Made by a program: the position numbers and the translations under genes. A stretch of 64,000 nucleotides of DNA from Anaeromyxobacter dehalogenans 2CP-1 (GTDB lineage Bacteria > Myxococcota > Myxococcia > Myxococcales > Anaeromyxobacteraceae), in NCBI RefSeq assembly GCF_000022145.1, contig NC_011891.1, positions 3,206,501 to 3,270,500 on the forward strand, given 5' to 3'. Below are positions 7,441 to 16,649 of this stretch, piece after piece. Below the pieces are notes generated by a model. That model ran no database searches, had not been told where the DNA came from, and was given only the letters and a program-made list of their open reading frames with translations. How positions within the stretch are numbered: the first letter of the stretch is position 1; each line of letters starts with the position of its first letter.

Positions 7441-9764
7441 GGCTTGGCCACCAGGTGCACCGCCGGCCCCTCGTCGCGGCGCCGGTCCGGGTACTCGGGG
7501 CGCGTGTGGTAGATGGCCTCGAGCGCCCGCACCATCGCGCCGGAGATGGCGTTCAGGTCGCGCAGCGTCAGCGCGCACTCGTCGAGCTGCCCCTCCCCGA
7601 ACACCTCGTTGATCCGCTTGGCGACCAGCGCGCGGAGCGAGTCGGCGGTGGGGTCCTCCAGCGCGCGCGCCGAGGCCTCGCACGCGTCGGCGATCATGAC
7701 GAGCGCCGCCTCGCGCGTCTGCGGCCTCGGGCCGGGGTAGCGGAACAGGGCCTCGTCGAGCGCGCCACGGCCCCCGCCCTCCTCGGCCAGGCGCTGCGCC
7801 TTTCCCCAGAAGTAGCCGACGTGCCGCGTCCCGTGGTGCTGCGCGATGGCGTCCTGGACCACCCGCGGCAGGCGCCAGTGCCGCGCCAGCTCCAGGCCGT
7901 CGGTCACGTGGCGCTTCACGATCAGCGCGCTCATGGAGGGCGCGAGCGCGTCGTGGCGGTTCTCGCCCCCGCGCTGGTTCTCCGCGAAGTAGAGCGGGTT
8001 CCGGATCTTCCCGAGGTCGTGGTAGTAGGCGCACACCCGCGCCAGCAGCGGGTTCGCGCCGATCGCCTGCGCCCCGGCCTCCACCAGCGAGCCCATAAGG
8101 ATGGAGTGGTGGTACGTGCCGGGCGACTGGACGATGAGCTCCTTCAGCGCCGGGTGGTTCAGGTTGGCGAGCTCGAGCAGCTTCACGTCGGTGACGTAGC
8201 CGAAGACGCCCTCCACCACCGGCAGCAGCCCCACCACCGCGACCGGCAGCAGCACCGCGCCGCCCACCAGCGCCCCGACGGCCGAGAGCAGCACCTCGGC
8301 GCCGGCGCGGCCGGCGTAGAGCCCGAGCGCCGCGACCACCGCGGCGCCGACCAGCCCCACCCCCAGGCCGGCGCGGAACAGCCCGGCCCGATCGCGGTTG
8401 TTGCGCACCAGGCCCGCCGCCGCGACCGAGGTGAGCGTCGCGAACAGCGCGAAGGCGAGCGACTGCCCGGCGAGCAGCCCGGCCGCGAGCCCCATGGCCA
8501 GCGCGAACAGGAGCGCGGTCTCCGCCGCCAGCACCTGCCGGACGATCATCGCGCCCGCCGCGAACGGCACCAGGTACTGCAGCGCGGCGGCAGGGACGTA
8601 GGGGAAGCGCTCGTGGAGCGCGTCCATCACCGCGAAGCCCAGGAAGCCCGCCGCCAGCGAGCCCAGGTACAGGAGCGAGAGCAGCAGCGCGTCGCGGCGC
8701 GCCGGCCGGAAGCGCGCCACGTTCCGGCGCGCGAAGCGCCAGAGCAGCGACACGAGCAGCGCCACCACGGCGGCGCCGCCCGCCCGGACGCTGCCCAGGT
8801 CCTCGCCCTTGCGCTGCGCGCGGATGCCGTCGAACACCAGCAGGTGGCGCTTCTCGATCCGCTCGCCGTCCCCGATGATCTTCTCGCCGCGCTTCACCGG
8901 GATGGCCACCGGCTTCACCCGCGCGGCCGCGTCGTAGCGCCGGCGCTCGGTCTCGGCCTGGTCGTAGACCAGCGTCGGGCGCACCATCGCCTCCGCGGTG
9001 CGCGCCAGCGCCGCGCGCACCGCCGCGGGCTCCTTCTCCAGCCGCGCGGCCGCGGTGCGGGCCACCTCCTCGCGCGCCTCGGCCACGTCGCGGACCTGGG
9101 CGGCGTCCGCGAACGGCTGCTCGCCCTCCGGGCGGCCGCCGCGGAAGGTGCGGACCACGAAGCCGGCGTCGGGGGCGGCCGGGAGGAGCTTGCGGTCCTC
9201 GATCACCATCCCGGCCAGCGCGCCCCGCGCCAGCTCGGCGAGCTGGCGCTCCACCGCCTCGGTGAACCGGGTCGTGCCGAGGGCGGCCAGATCGCCGTCG
9301 CGCACGAGCACCTGGAGCCGCGCGACGAACGCGGCGCGCTGCGCGGCGTAGCGCCGCTCCAGGACGGCCGCCTCCCGCGGGCCGCGGCCGTCCTCCCGCA
9401 GCGCCCGCTCCTCGTCGCGCATCAGCTCGAAGGCGGCGTGCACCCGCGCGACCGCCTCGTCGGCGGCCCCCGCGTCCTGGTGGTAGACCGGGCGCTCCGC
9501 CGCGGCGGTCTCGGCGCGGCGCCGGGCGGTCGCCTCCTCGTCCACGATGTCGTAGTCGCGATCGGCCTTGATGGTCGCGGGGGCGGGCGTACCGAGCGCG
9601 TCCGGGCCGGGGAGCCGGTGCGCGGCCGACGGGGCGAGCAGCCAGCCGGCCGCCGCGGCGACCGCGGCGACGAGCAGCGCGCGCATCAGCCGGCCGGGCC
9701 AGTCGACGCGGTCGGCGGCGGGAGGGCCGCCGGCGGCGGGTGTGTCAGAGGGGGGACCGGACAC
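7437..9764 (-). CDS. 7TM-HD family cyclic-dinucleotide phosphohydrolase (PgpH-like)
   Basis: About 775 residues. One N-terminal membrane helix (MRALLVAAVAAAAGWLLAP) is followed by an extracytoplasmic 7TMR-HDED domain of about 250 residues. Then comes a block of about seven membrane segments, and a cytoplasmic HD domain with SPGTYHHSILMGSLVE, YYHDLGKI and HHGT elements for metal binding and catalysis. This is the architecture of PgpH/YqfF, which hydrolyses cyclic di-AMP. Its location between phoH and ybeY is the standard one for this family. The start is uncertain: GTG at 9764 gives a short cytoplasmic tail, ATG at 9686 begins directly at the helix; neither has a clear ribosome binding site. 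The true substrate in this organism is not shown by sequence. Confidence 0.88.
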   Translation of the reverse strand: MSGPPSDTPAAGGPPAADRVDWPGRLMRALLVAAVAAAAGWLLAPSAAHRLPGPDALGTPAPATIKADRDYDIVDEEATARRRAETAAAERPVYHQDAGAADEAVARVHAAFELMRDEERALREDGRGPREAAVLERRYAAQRAAFVARLQVLVRDGDLAALGTTRFTEAVERQLAELARGALAGMVIEDRKLLPAAPDAGFVVRTFRGGRPEGEQPFADAAQVRDVAEAREEVARTAAARLEKEPAAVRAALARTAEAMVRPTLVYDQAETERRRYDAAARVKPVAIPVKRGEKIIGDGERIEKRHLLVFDGIRAQRKGEDLGSVRAGGAAVVALLVSLLWRFARRNVARFRPARRDALLLSLLYLGSLAAGFLGFAVMDALHERFPYVPAAALQYLVPFAAGAMIVRQVLAAETALLFALAMGLAAGLLAGQSLAFALFATLTSVAAAGLVRNNRDRAGLFRAGLGVGLVGAAVVAALGLYAGRAGAEVLLSAVGALVGGAVLLPVAVVGLLPVVEGVFGYVTDVKLLELANLNHPALKELIVQSPGTYHHSILMGSLVEAGAQAIGANPLLARVCAYYHDLGKIRNPLYFAENQRGGENRHDALAPSMSALIVKRHVTDGLELARHWRLPRVVQDAIAQHHGTRHVGYFWGKAQRLAEEGGGRGALDEALFRYPGPRPQTREAALVMIADACEASARALEDPTADSLRALVAKRINEVFGEGQLDECALTLRDLNAISGAMVRALEAIYHTRPEYPDRRRDEGPAVHLVAKP

Positions 9765-9877
9765 GGCGTGCGAGAGTCGCACCGGGGTGGGAGGAGCGCA
9801 ACGGAGAACCGGGGCTTCCCCCTGAACACGCGGCGAGGTGCCGCCCCTCCGCGGATCGATGGCGGACGCTTCCGGGG

Positions 9878-10957
<1,080 letters not shown>

Positions 10958-11068
10958 GGATGCTCCTTACGTCGGTTGTCCGTGCCGCCGTCCGCCTGGA
11001 CGGCGCTCGCCCCGCGGGGGCACCCATAATCTACGCCCCGTCGCGCGGCAGCGGAGGATGGGCGCGCC

Positions 11069-12265
11069 CTACTCCACGGGAGGCAGGAGCACGAAGCGCC
11101 CCGCTTGCGTGCGCCGGTAGTGGTAGGGCTCCGCCCACGGGTGGCGCAGGTCGCGCGCGTCCACCAGGCCGGCCTCGACCAGCGTCCCGAGCGCCGCCGG
11201 GTACTCACCCTTCTCGAGGCGGTACACCTCCAGCGCGCCGCGCAGCCGCTCGAGCTGGTAGCGCGCGAGGAACCGCTCCGCGGCGTTGTCCCGCACGCGC
11301 GCCGCGCCGGCGGGCTCGCCCCACGCCAGGCCGCGCTCGTCCACCCAGTACGCGATCCCGGCCAGCGCCGCCGCGATCGCGACCGTGGCCAGCACGCTCA
11401 GCGCGCCGGCCCGGAGCCGGGCCTGCCAGTCCTGCGCGTAGGCGCCGACCGCCGCCTTGGCCCGGCTGGCGGGGGCGACCGCCTCGAGGTAGCCGAGGTT
11501 GAGCAGGTTCGTGAGCGCCTTGCAGGTCTCGAACTCGCCCAGGCGCGAGAGATCCACGAGCCGCTCGACGGTGCGGCCCGGGATGGCGAGCGCGAACACC
11601 CGCCGCTCGTTCGCACCGAGCGAGGCGAACTCGCCGCGGCGCTCGGTGGGCTCCTCTCCGAGCGCGTCGAACGCGTCGTCCACGTCGTCGCCGCCGCGCC
11701 TCGGCGCGGCGGGCGCGTCCGGGTCGAGCGCCCGGCGGCGCTCGAACGTCATGGCCGTGGACGGGATCCGCTTGCGGATCATCGGCCACTCGTCCACCCG
11801 GCGGAACCCCTCCATCAGCACCGACTCGGCGCGCAGCGGCGAGACGGTCTCGCGATCCCACTCCACCTCGCCCGGCTCGAACGCGTAGGTGCCGCTCTTC
11901 CAGCGGAACAGCTGGTAGACGGTCTCGGTGGTCTGCAGCGCCGTCATCTCGCGCAGGTCCTGCTGCGAGACGAAGCCCAGCTCCACCAGGATGTCTCCCA
12001 GGCGTCGCAGCGTGCGCTTCTGGACCTCCAGGCCCTGCTCCAGCTCCTCCTTGGAGATGACCTCGGCGCGCACCAGCATGTTGCCGAGCCGCTCGCGCGC
12101 CTTGCGCCCGGCCGACTCGGCCCGGACCACGTTCCCGTCGGCGAGCGCGATGTGGATCTCGTCGTCGCGGGACTCGAGGTGGAGCACGCCGCTCTTGGCC
12201 TGCTGGCCGATGAGCTGGAGGATCTCGGCGATCCCGAAGTCCTTGAGCGTGCCGGTGAGCGCCAT
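11069..12265 (-). CDS. DUF4388 (PATAN-like) protein with C-terminal membrane helix
   Basis: 398 residues. Residues about 1-180 begin MALTGTLKDFGIAEILQLIG and match the DUF4388/PATAN pattern common in Myxococcota and Geobacter signalling proteins. They include a segment resembling the type II secretion E N-terminal domain (KTLRRLGDILVELGFVSQQDL-like, DILVELG). A winged-helix-like region follows (about 220-290). A single membrane helix LSVLATVAIAAALAGIAYW lies near residue 300. The C-terminal ~65 residues (YRLEKGEYPAALGTLVEAG) resemble the C-terminal part of pseudopilin GspG-type proteins. The gene follows the TPR/zinc-ribbon gene with a 3-base gap, so both are probably co-expressed. Function unknown; a membrane-linked signalling or assembly role is inferred. 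Confidence 0.75.
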   Translation of the reverse strand: MALTGTLKDFGIAEILQLIGQQAKSGVLHLESRDDEIHIALADGNVVRAESAGRKARERLGNMLVRAEVISKEELEQGLEVQKRTLRRLGDILVELGFVSQQDLREMTALQTTETVYQLFRWKSGTYAFEPGEVEWDRETVSPLRAESVLMEGFRRVDEWPMIRKRIPSTAMTFERRRALDPDAPAAPRRGGDDVDDAFDALGEEPTERRGEFASLGANERRVFALAIPGRTVERLVDLSRLGEFETCKALTNLLNLGYLEAVAPASRAKAAVGAYAQDWQARLRAGALSVLATVAIAAALAGIAYWVDERGLAWGEPAGAARVRDNAAERFLARYQLERLRGALEVYRLEKGEYPAALGTLVEAGLVDARDLRHPWAEPYHYRRTQAGRFVLLPPVE

Positions 12266-12268
12266 CGG

Positions 12269-14437
12269 TCAGCTCCGGGTCCGGCGGAACGCGTCGCGCA
12301 CCGCGAGCGTCCAGGCGATCACGCCCAGGGGAACGGCGACGGCGAGCTTGCCCGCGAGCACGTAGGGCGAGGGGTACGGGGGCGGCATGACCCCGCGCCA
12401 GAGCCCGATCACGAACACCGGGAACAGCACCGCCGCGAGCAGGAGCGCGCCCCGCACCGGCGCGCCGGCGACGACCTGCGCCGCGCCGGCGCCGGCCACC
12501 GAGAGCGCGCGGGTGACGAACCGCGCCAGCCGCTCGTGGCGCCGGACCTGCGCCTCCTTCCGCAGCCGGTCGCGCGCGTCCACCACGCCCTTGCGCGCGA
12601 ACACGTTCACGCACTGGCCGCACTCCTCGCCGTCGCCGCCGTCGCAGCGGCGGCAGGCCGGCCGCCCGCAGCGGGCGCAGGCGCGCGACGGCCCCAGGCG
12701 GCGGAGCAGCAGCGCGAGCGCCCAGAGCGCCGCGAGGAAGCCCGCGCCGCCCCAGGGCCAGGCCGCCGCCGGCAGCGCGCCCATCAGCCGCGCGCGCACC
12801 CAGCGCCGCACCGCCTCGGGCGTCCCGTCGCTGGTGGCGAGCGCCGCGATGCGCGCCGGCGGGACCGGGACGTCCACCAGGTAGTGGTTGGCGGTGAACT
12901 CGTCGTCGGAGCCGTGGCGGCGCAGGTACTCGCCGGCCTCGTGCTCGGCCTTGTCGCGGGCGGCCGCGCTCTTGTCCATCTCGGAGGTGCGCAGGTAGAG
13001 CTTGGAGAGGCCGTAGTGCGCCGCGCCGAGCACCACCAGGTCGCCGCCGGCCTGATCCTGCGCCGCGAGGTAGGCGGCCTTGGCGCCGTCCAGGTCGCCT
13101 TGCAGGAACAGCACGTTCCCCACGTTCACCGAGAGCTCCGGCGCGCGCGGGTCGGCCGCGGCCGCCTCGCGGTACAGCCGCAGCGCCCGGTCGAGATCGC
13201 CGCGCCGCTTGGCGTGCCGGCCCAGCGCCGCCAGCACCGGCCCGGGCGCGGGCGACTCCGGGGCCCACGCCTCCAGCTGCGCGGCCTCGGCGTCGCTCAC
13301 CGCGCCGTGCTCGAGCTCGTACACGCGCTCGGCCACGCTCCCGGTCCAGGCGGTGAGCCGCGCCACCTCGCCGGCGGCCCACGGCATGGCGAGCACCGCG
13401 CCGAGCGCGGCGGTCACCACCAGCCGCTCGCGGTTCGCGAGGTACGGCCAGGCCACCAGCGCCGCGGCCGCGAGCACCGCCGCGGCGCCCAGCCCGAACG
13501 CCGCGGGCATGGCGATCAGCACCAGCGCCAGGAACCCGGTCTGCACCGGCGCGGAGCCGCGCAGGAGCGGCAGGTGGTGGAAGTCGTGCAGGAAGAGGCG
13601 GAGCGACCGGGCGAGCAGCACCAGCACCACCGCGGCCGCGGCGGCGAGCACCGCCGCGAACGCCGCGGCGAACAGGTCCCCCTCGAACGCGCGCGCGGTG
13701 TGCGGCTCGCGGGCGGCGGCCGCGAGCGCGTCGCCGAGCGCCGCCAGCACCGGGCCGGGCCGCCCCGGCTCGCGCGCGAACAGCGCCCGGGCGCGGGCGA
13801 GGTGGCCGTCGGGCAGGTCCGGCGCGAGCGCGCTGGCGGCCTCGGCGCGCGCGAGCGCCTCGGCGGGCAGGTTCGCGGCGAGCGCGCGCCGCGACTCGCG
13901 CACCTCGGCGACGGCCATGGGGACCAGGTTCTCGATCGCGAGGTCGCGCTGGGCGGCGAGCAGCGCCCGCTGCGCGGCGTCGGCCCGCGCCGGGTCGGCC
14001 TCGCGGAGCGCGCCGCGCCGGTCGGACCAGGCCGCGAGCAGGCCGTCCCAGGTGGCGCGGACCGGCGCGATGGGCCGCGCCAGCGCGGGCGATGCGGGAG
14101 CCGATGCGGAGGCCGACGCGGACGCCGGCGCGGGGGCGGGCACGGTGGAGGGGGCGGCGGCGACGGGCTCGCCGCCGGGAGGCGCGGCGGCGGGCGAGGG
14201 CGCGGCCTGGCGCGCGGCAGGGGCGGCCTCGCGCACGGAGGCGGCGGACGTGGGTGCAGGTGCGGGCGCCGGCGCGGCGGGCGCCTGCGCGGGCGGCGCC
14301 GGCTCGGGCGCGGCGTCGTCGCCGTCCTCCACCATCCGCGGCGCCGCCACCTGCGCGCGTGGGCACGCCGGCGCGGCCGCGGCCAGCGCGGCCAGCACGG
14401 CGAACAGGGTCGGGAGGGCGGTACCGCGGGTGGACAC
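12269..14437 (-). CDS. Secreted/membrane TPR protein with cytoplasmic zinc-ribbon
   Basis: 722 residues from GTG at 14437. The N-terminus (TALPTLFAVLAALAAAAPA) is a signal peptide or anchor, followed by a ~90-residue Ala/Pro-rich segment. Several hydrophobic segments occur (around 270-370), then TPR-like helices (LGRHAKRRGDLDRALRLYREA, LSVNVGNVLFLQGDLDGA type). Near residue 590 there is a Cys cluster, CARCGRPACRRCDG then CGQC, of zinc-ribbon type. The C-terminus has two membrane segments. No Shine-Dalgarno is evident. It is divergent from mazG, 49 bases away. I do not recognise a characterised homologue; the mix of TPR and zinc-ribbon suggests a protein-interaction scaffold. Confidence 0.7.
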   Translation of the reverse strand: MSTRGTALPTLFAVLAALAAAAPACPRAQVAAPRMVEDGDDAAPEPAPPAQAPAAPAPAPAPTSAASVREAAPAARQAAPSPAAAPPGGEPVAAAPSTVPAPAPASASASASAPASPALARPIAPVRATWDGLLAAWSDRRGALREADPARADAAQRALLAAQRDLAIENLVPMAVAEVRESRRALAANLPAEALARAEAASALAPDLPDGHLARARALFAREPGRPGPVLAALGDALAAAAREPHTARAFEGDLFAAAFAAVLAAAAAVVLVLLARSLRLFLHDFHHLPLLRGSAPVQTGFLALVLIAMPAAFGLGAAAVLAAAALVAWPYLANRERLVVTAALGAVLAMPWAAGEVARLTAWTGSVAERVYELEHGAVSDAEAAQLEAWAPESPAPGPVLAALGRHAKRRGDLDRALRLYREAAAADPRAPELSVNVGNVLFLQGDLDGAKAAYLAAQDQAGGDLVVLGAAHYGLSKLYLRTSEMDKSAAARDKAEHEAGEYLRRHGSDDEFTANHYLVDVPVPPARIAALATSDGTPEAVRRWVRARLMGALPAAAWPWGGAGFLAALWALALLLRRLGPSRACARCGRPACRRCDGGDGEECGQCVNVFARKGVVDARDRLRKEAQVRRHERLARFVTRALSVAGAGAAQVVAGAPVRGALLLAAVLFPVFVIGLWRGVMPPPYPSPYVLAGKLAVAVPLGVIAWTLAVRDAFRRTRS

Positions 14438-14486
14438 GCGAGAACGGGATGCTAGCACGCCCGGTCCCGCGCTAAGAAGACGAACC

Positions 14487-15344
14487 ATGTCGCGCGCCGC
14501 CGAGGCCATCGATCGCCTGCTCTCCATCATGGAGCGCCTGCGCGGCCCGGGGGGCTGCCCCTGGGACCGCGAGCAGACGCTCCACACGCTGCGCCCGTAC
14601 GTGCTGGAGGAGACGTACGAGGTCCTCGAGGCCATCGACGCGGGCGACGTCCGCGAGCACCGCGAGGAGCTGGGCGACCTGCTGCTGCAGGTCGTCTTCC
14701 AGGCGCAGCTCCGTCGCGAGGAGGGCGCGTTCGAGTTCGCGGACGTGGCGGACGCCATCTCGGACAAGCTCGTCTCGCGCCACCCGCACGTGTTCGGCGA
14801 CGCGCAGGTGAAGGACGCCGAGGGCGTGCTGCGGCAGTGGGCGGCGCTGAAGCGCGAGGAGAAGAAGGCGAAGGGCGCCGGCCACAGCGTGCTGGAGGGC
14901 GTGCCGCGCGAGATGCCGGCGCTGGCGCGGGCCGACCGGCTCACCGAGAAGGCGAGCCGCATCGGGTTCGACTGGCCCGACGCGGGCGGCGCGCGCGAGA
15001 AGGTGCGCGAGGAGCTCGCCGAGCTGGACCAGGCGGTGGCGGGCGGCGACCGCGCGGCCGTCGAGCACGAGCTGGGCGACGCGCTGTTCGCGCTCGCGAA
15101 CTACGCCCGCAAGCTCGGCGTCCCGCCGGAGGAGGCGCTCCGCGGGAGCCTGGGCCGATTCGTCGCACGCTTCGAGCACGTCGAGCGCGAGCTGGAGCGC
15201 CGCGGCGTGCCCCACGGCAGCGCCACGCTGGCGGAGATGGACGCGCTCTGGGACGAGGCGAAGGAGCTCGAGCGTCAAGCGAAATCGCCCGGCACCGCCC
15301 CTTCGGCTGGTTCTCAACGGGGTTTGGGGAAAGATGGTGGATAA
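14487..15344 (+). CDS. mazG: Nucleoside triphosphate pyrophosphohydrolase MazG
   Basis: 285 residues. Hydrolyses NTPs and dNTPs to the monophosphate and pyrophosphate; a house-cleaning enzyme. The conserved opening LRGPGGCPWDREQTLHTLRPYVLEE-type block is present (GGCPWDREQTLHTLRPYVLE), with the metal-binding EETYE...E..ELGDLLLQVVF helices of the first MazG domain. A second half (VREELAELDQAV then EHELGDALFALANYAR) repeats the ExxE-x-ExxD pattern, as in the tandem-domain MazG of about 263 residues in E. coli. The last ~20 residues are polar and probably disordered. The stop TAA is inside a DnaA-box-like site. Confidence 0.95.
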   Translation: MSRAAEAIDRLLSIMERLRGPGGCPWDREQTLHTLRPYVLEETYEVLEAIDAGDVREHREELGDLLLQVVFQAQLRREEGAFEFADVADAISDKLVSRHPHVFGDAQVKDAEGVLRQWAALKREEKKAKGAGHSVLEGVPREMPALARADRLTEKASRIGFDWPDAGGAREKVREELAELDQAVAGGDRAAVEHELGDALFALANYARKLGVPPEEALRGSLGRFVARFEHVERELERRGVPHGSATLAEMDALWDEAKELERQAKSPGTAPSAGSQRGLGKDGG

Positions 15345-15524
15345 GTCGGTGGGCGGGGCGCCTCGACGCAGGGAATTCACCCCATCGGCACGTGGCGCCG
15401 CGTTCCGCAGCACCAGAAATCTCGTGTGATTTCAGCGTGCTCACCTTCCCCTTCCCCCGAGATGTCCACACCGCGGCCGGCGCCCCTCCGCACTCCACGT
15501 CTCCCCGCCCCCGCCGGTGGATAA
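15336..15524. promoter_or_regulatory. DnaA-box-like sites
   Basis: GGTGGATAA occurs at 15336-15344 and 15516-15524, which on the minus strand reads TTATCCACC, 8 of 9 matches to the DnaA box. ATGTCCACA at 15462-15470 on the plus strand matches 7 of 9. Such AT-containing 9-mers should be rare in this GC-rich DNA. They may be DnaA regulatory sites; there is no dnaA, no AT-rich unwinding region and too few boxes to claim an origin. Confidence 0.35.
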
Positions 15525-15814
15525 CTCCGGGACCCACCCCGGATTCGGAGCCGCGCGCCGCGCGGCCGTCCGCGGCACGGGGCGCGCGAACCCTTGAGCC
15601 AGAAGGCCCTCCGGGGGGCATACACGGCAGGGCCGCTCCGCTCTAGGGCACGCCGAGCACGTGGCTCGCGCGACCGCACGCCGTGGGCGCGAGCGAGGCA
15701 CCGCGCGCGAGGGCACGCGGGACCCCAGGACCGCACCGGGCTCATAACCCCTTGACGCGGCTCGCGTTGGGCGATAGAAGCGCGCCCTCTTATTCAACCC
15801 GACGGAGAAGTCAC
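15345..15814 (+). other. 470-base gene-free stretch before rpsT
   Basis: No convincing gene on either strand; open frames here lack family features. It holds DnaA-box-like 9-mers (15336-15344, 15462-15470, 15516-15524), a C-rich tract around 15445-15515, and a sigma70-type promoter near its right end that should drive rpsT. Confidence 0.6.
15752..15780 (+). promoter_or_regulatory. Probable sigma70-type promoter for rpsT
   Basis: TTGACG (15752-15757), a 17-base spacer, and TAGAAG (15775-15780), ending 34 bases before the rpsT start codon. Confidence 0.6.
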
Positions 15815-16090
15815 TTGGCGAACACCGCATCGGCCGAGAAGCGCAACCGCCAGGCGCAGAAGCGCCGGGCCCGCAACGTCCAGGTTCGCACCGGCGTGAA
15901 GTCCGCAGTGAAGAAGCTGCGGGAGGCGATCGCGAAGGGCGATCCGGCCGCCACGCAGGTCGCGCTGAAGTCTGCCGAGAAGACCATCGGCAAGGCCGCC
16001 TCGAAGGGCGTGCTGCACAAGAACGCCGCCTCGCGGAAGATCTCCCGCCTGGCGAAGGCCGCGGCGAAGCCGGCCGCCGCCGCGAAGTAG
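15815..16090 (+). CDS. rpsT: 30S ribosomal protein S20
   Basis: 91 residues, small and very basic, with the family opening ANTASAEKRNRQAQKRR and a helical body ending in a Lys/Ala-rich tail. It binds 16S rRNA early in 30S assembly. I chose TTG at 15815 because GGAG lies 7 bases before it and because the product then begins exactly as S20 proteins do; no ATG is suitable. It is monocistronic, facing the convergent lptE gene. A rare start codon is common for S20 and can keep expression low. Confidence 0.96.
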   Translation: MANTASAEKRNRQAQKRRARNVQVRTGVKSAVKKLREAIAKGDPAATQVALKSAEKTIGKAASKGVLHKNAASRKISRLAKAAAKPAAAAK

Positions 16091-16111
16091 GCTCCCTCCC
16101 CGCCCCGGTCG

Positions 16112-16648
16112 TCAGCGCCCCGCCGCGCCCTGCGCGGCCGGGGCGCGCTCGTCCCGGTCCTCGAACCCCTCGAGGATCTGGCGCGCCGCGTCCGCCGCCA
16201 GCCGGCGCAGCTCGAGCGCGCGCCGGCCCTCGGTCTCGAGCGGATCCGCGCCGCCCAGGTGATCGCCGTCGCGGCGGACGGCGAGCGAGGCGATCACCTT
16301 CCCCTCGGACACCAGGCGCGCGCGCGCGTTCAGCACCACGTGGAAGGTCGAGCCGGTCACCGACGACGGCAGGCCCTCCCCGGCGCCCACCTCGCCCTCG
16401 ATCGCCACCGGCGCGTCCGGGCCGGCCGACGCCCCGCGCCGCGCCAGCTCCTCGCGCAGCGCGGCGGTGAGGGCGGCGCCCAGCTCCGGATCGCTCGAGA
16501 GGTTCTGGAACGCGCGCACGTGCACGCGCTCCGCGCCGCCGCGCGCGCGGTACGCGTGGGAGAAGCCGTAGCCGCAGCCGGCGGCGAGCGCCGCCAGGCC
16601 TGCGAGCAGCACGGCGATCGACCTGCGGGCGTCGCGCGGGCGCCGCAC
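16112..16648 (-). CDS. lptE: LPS-assembly lipoprotein LptE-like
   Basis: 178 residues. The N-terminus has Arg residues, a hydrophobic stretch and the lipobox LAAGC near residue 25, so it is a lipoprotein. GYGFSHAYRARGG and VHVRAFQNLSSDPELGAALTAALREEL follow the LptE/RlpB pattern (a C-G-Y/F-x-F opening, then a helix with E-L). LptE is the outer-membrane plug and partner of LptD in lipopolysaccharide insertion. It lies one base downstream of leuS, the same gene order as in many proteobacteria, which supports the assignment because sequence similarity in this family is low. Confidence 0.85.
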   Translation of the reverse strand: MRRPRDARRSIAVLLAGLAALAAGCGYGFSHAYRARGGAERVHVRAFQNLSSDPELGAALTAALREELARRGASAGPDAPVAIEGEVGAGEGLPSSVTGSTFHVVLNARARLVSEGKVIASLAVRRDGDHLGGADPLETEGRRALELRRLAADAARQILEGFEDRDERAPAAQGAAGR

Positions 16649-16649
16649 G

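Noticed and set aside
11105-14455. Very long open frame on the plus strand (over 1100 residues)
   Set aside because: It is antisense to the TPR and DUF4388 genes, consists of Arg/His/Gly/Gln low-complexity sequence without family motifs, and arises from high GC at third codon positions.
15336-15814. Replication origin
   Set aside because: Only three box-like sites, no AT-rich unwinding element, and no dnaA, dnaN or gyrase gene nearby.
15441-15830. Minus-strand open frames in the mazG-rpsT gap
   Set aside because: No ribosome binding site, no family motif, and they overlap the rpsT promoter and start.
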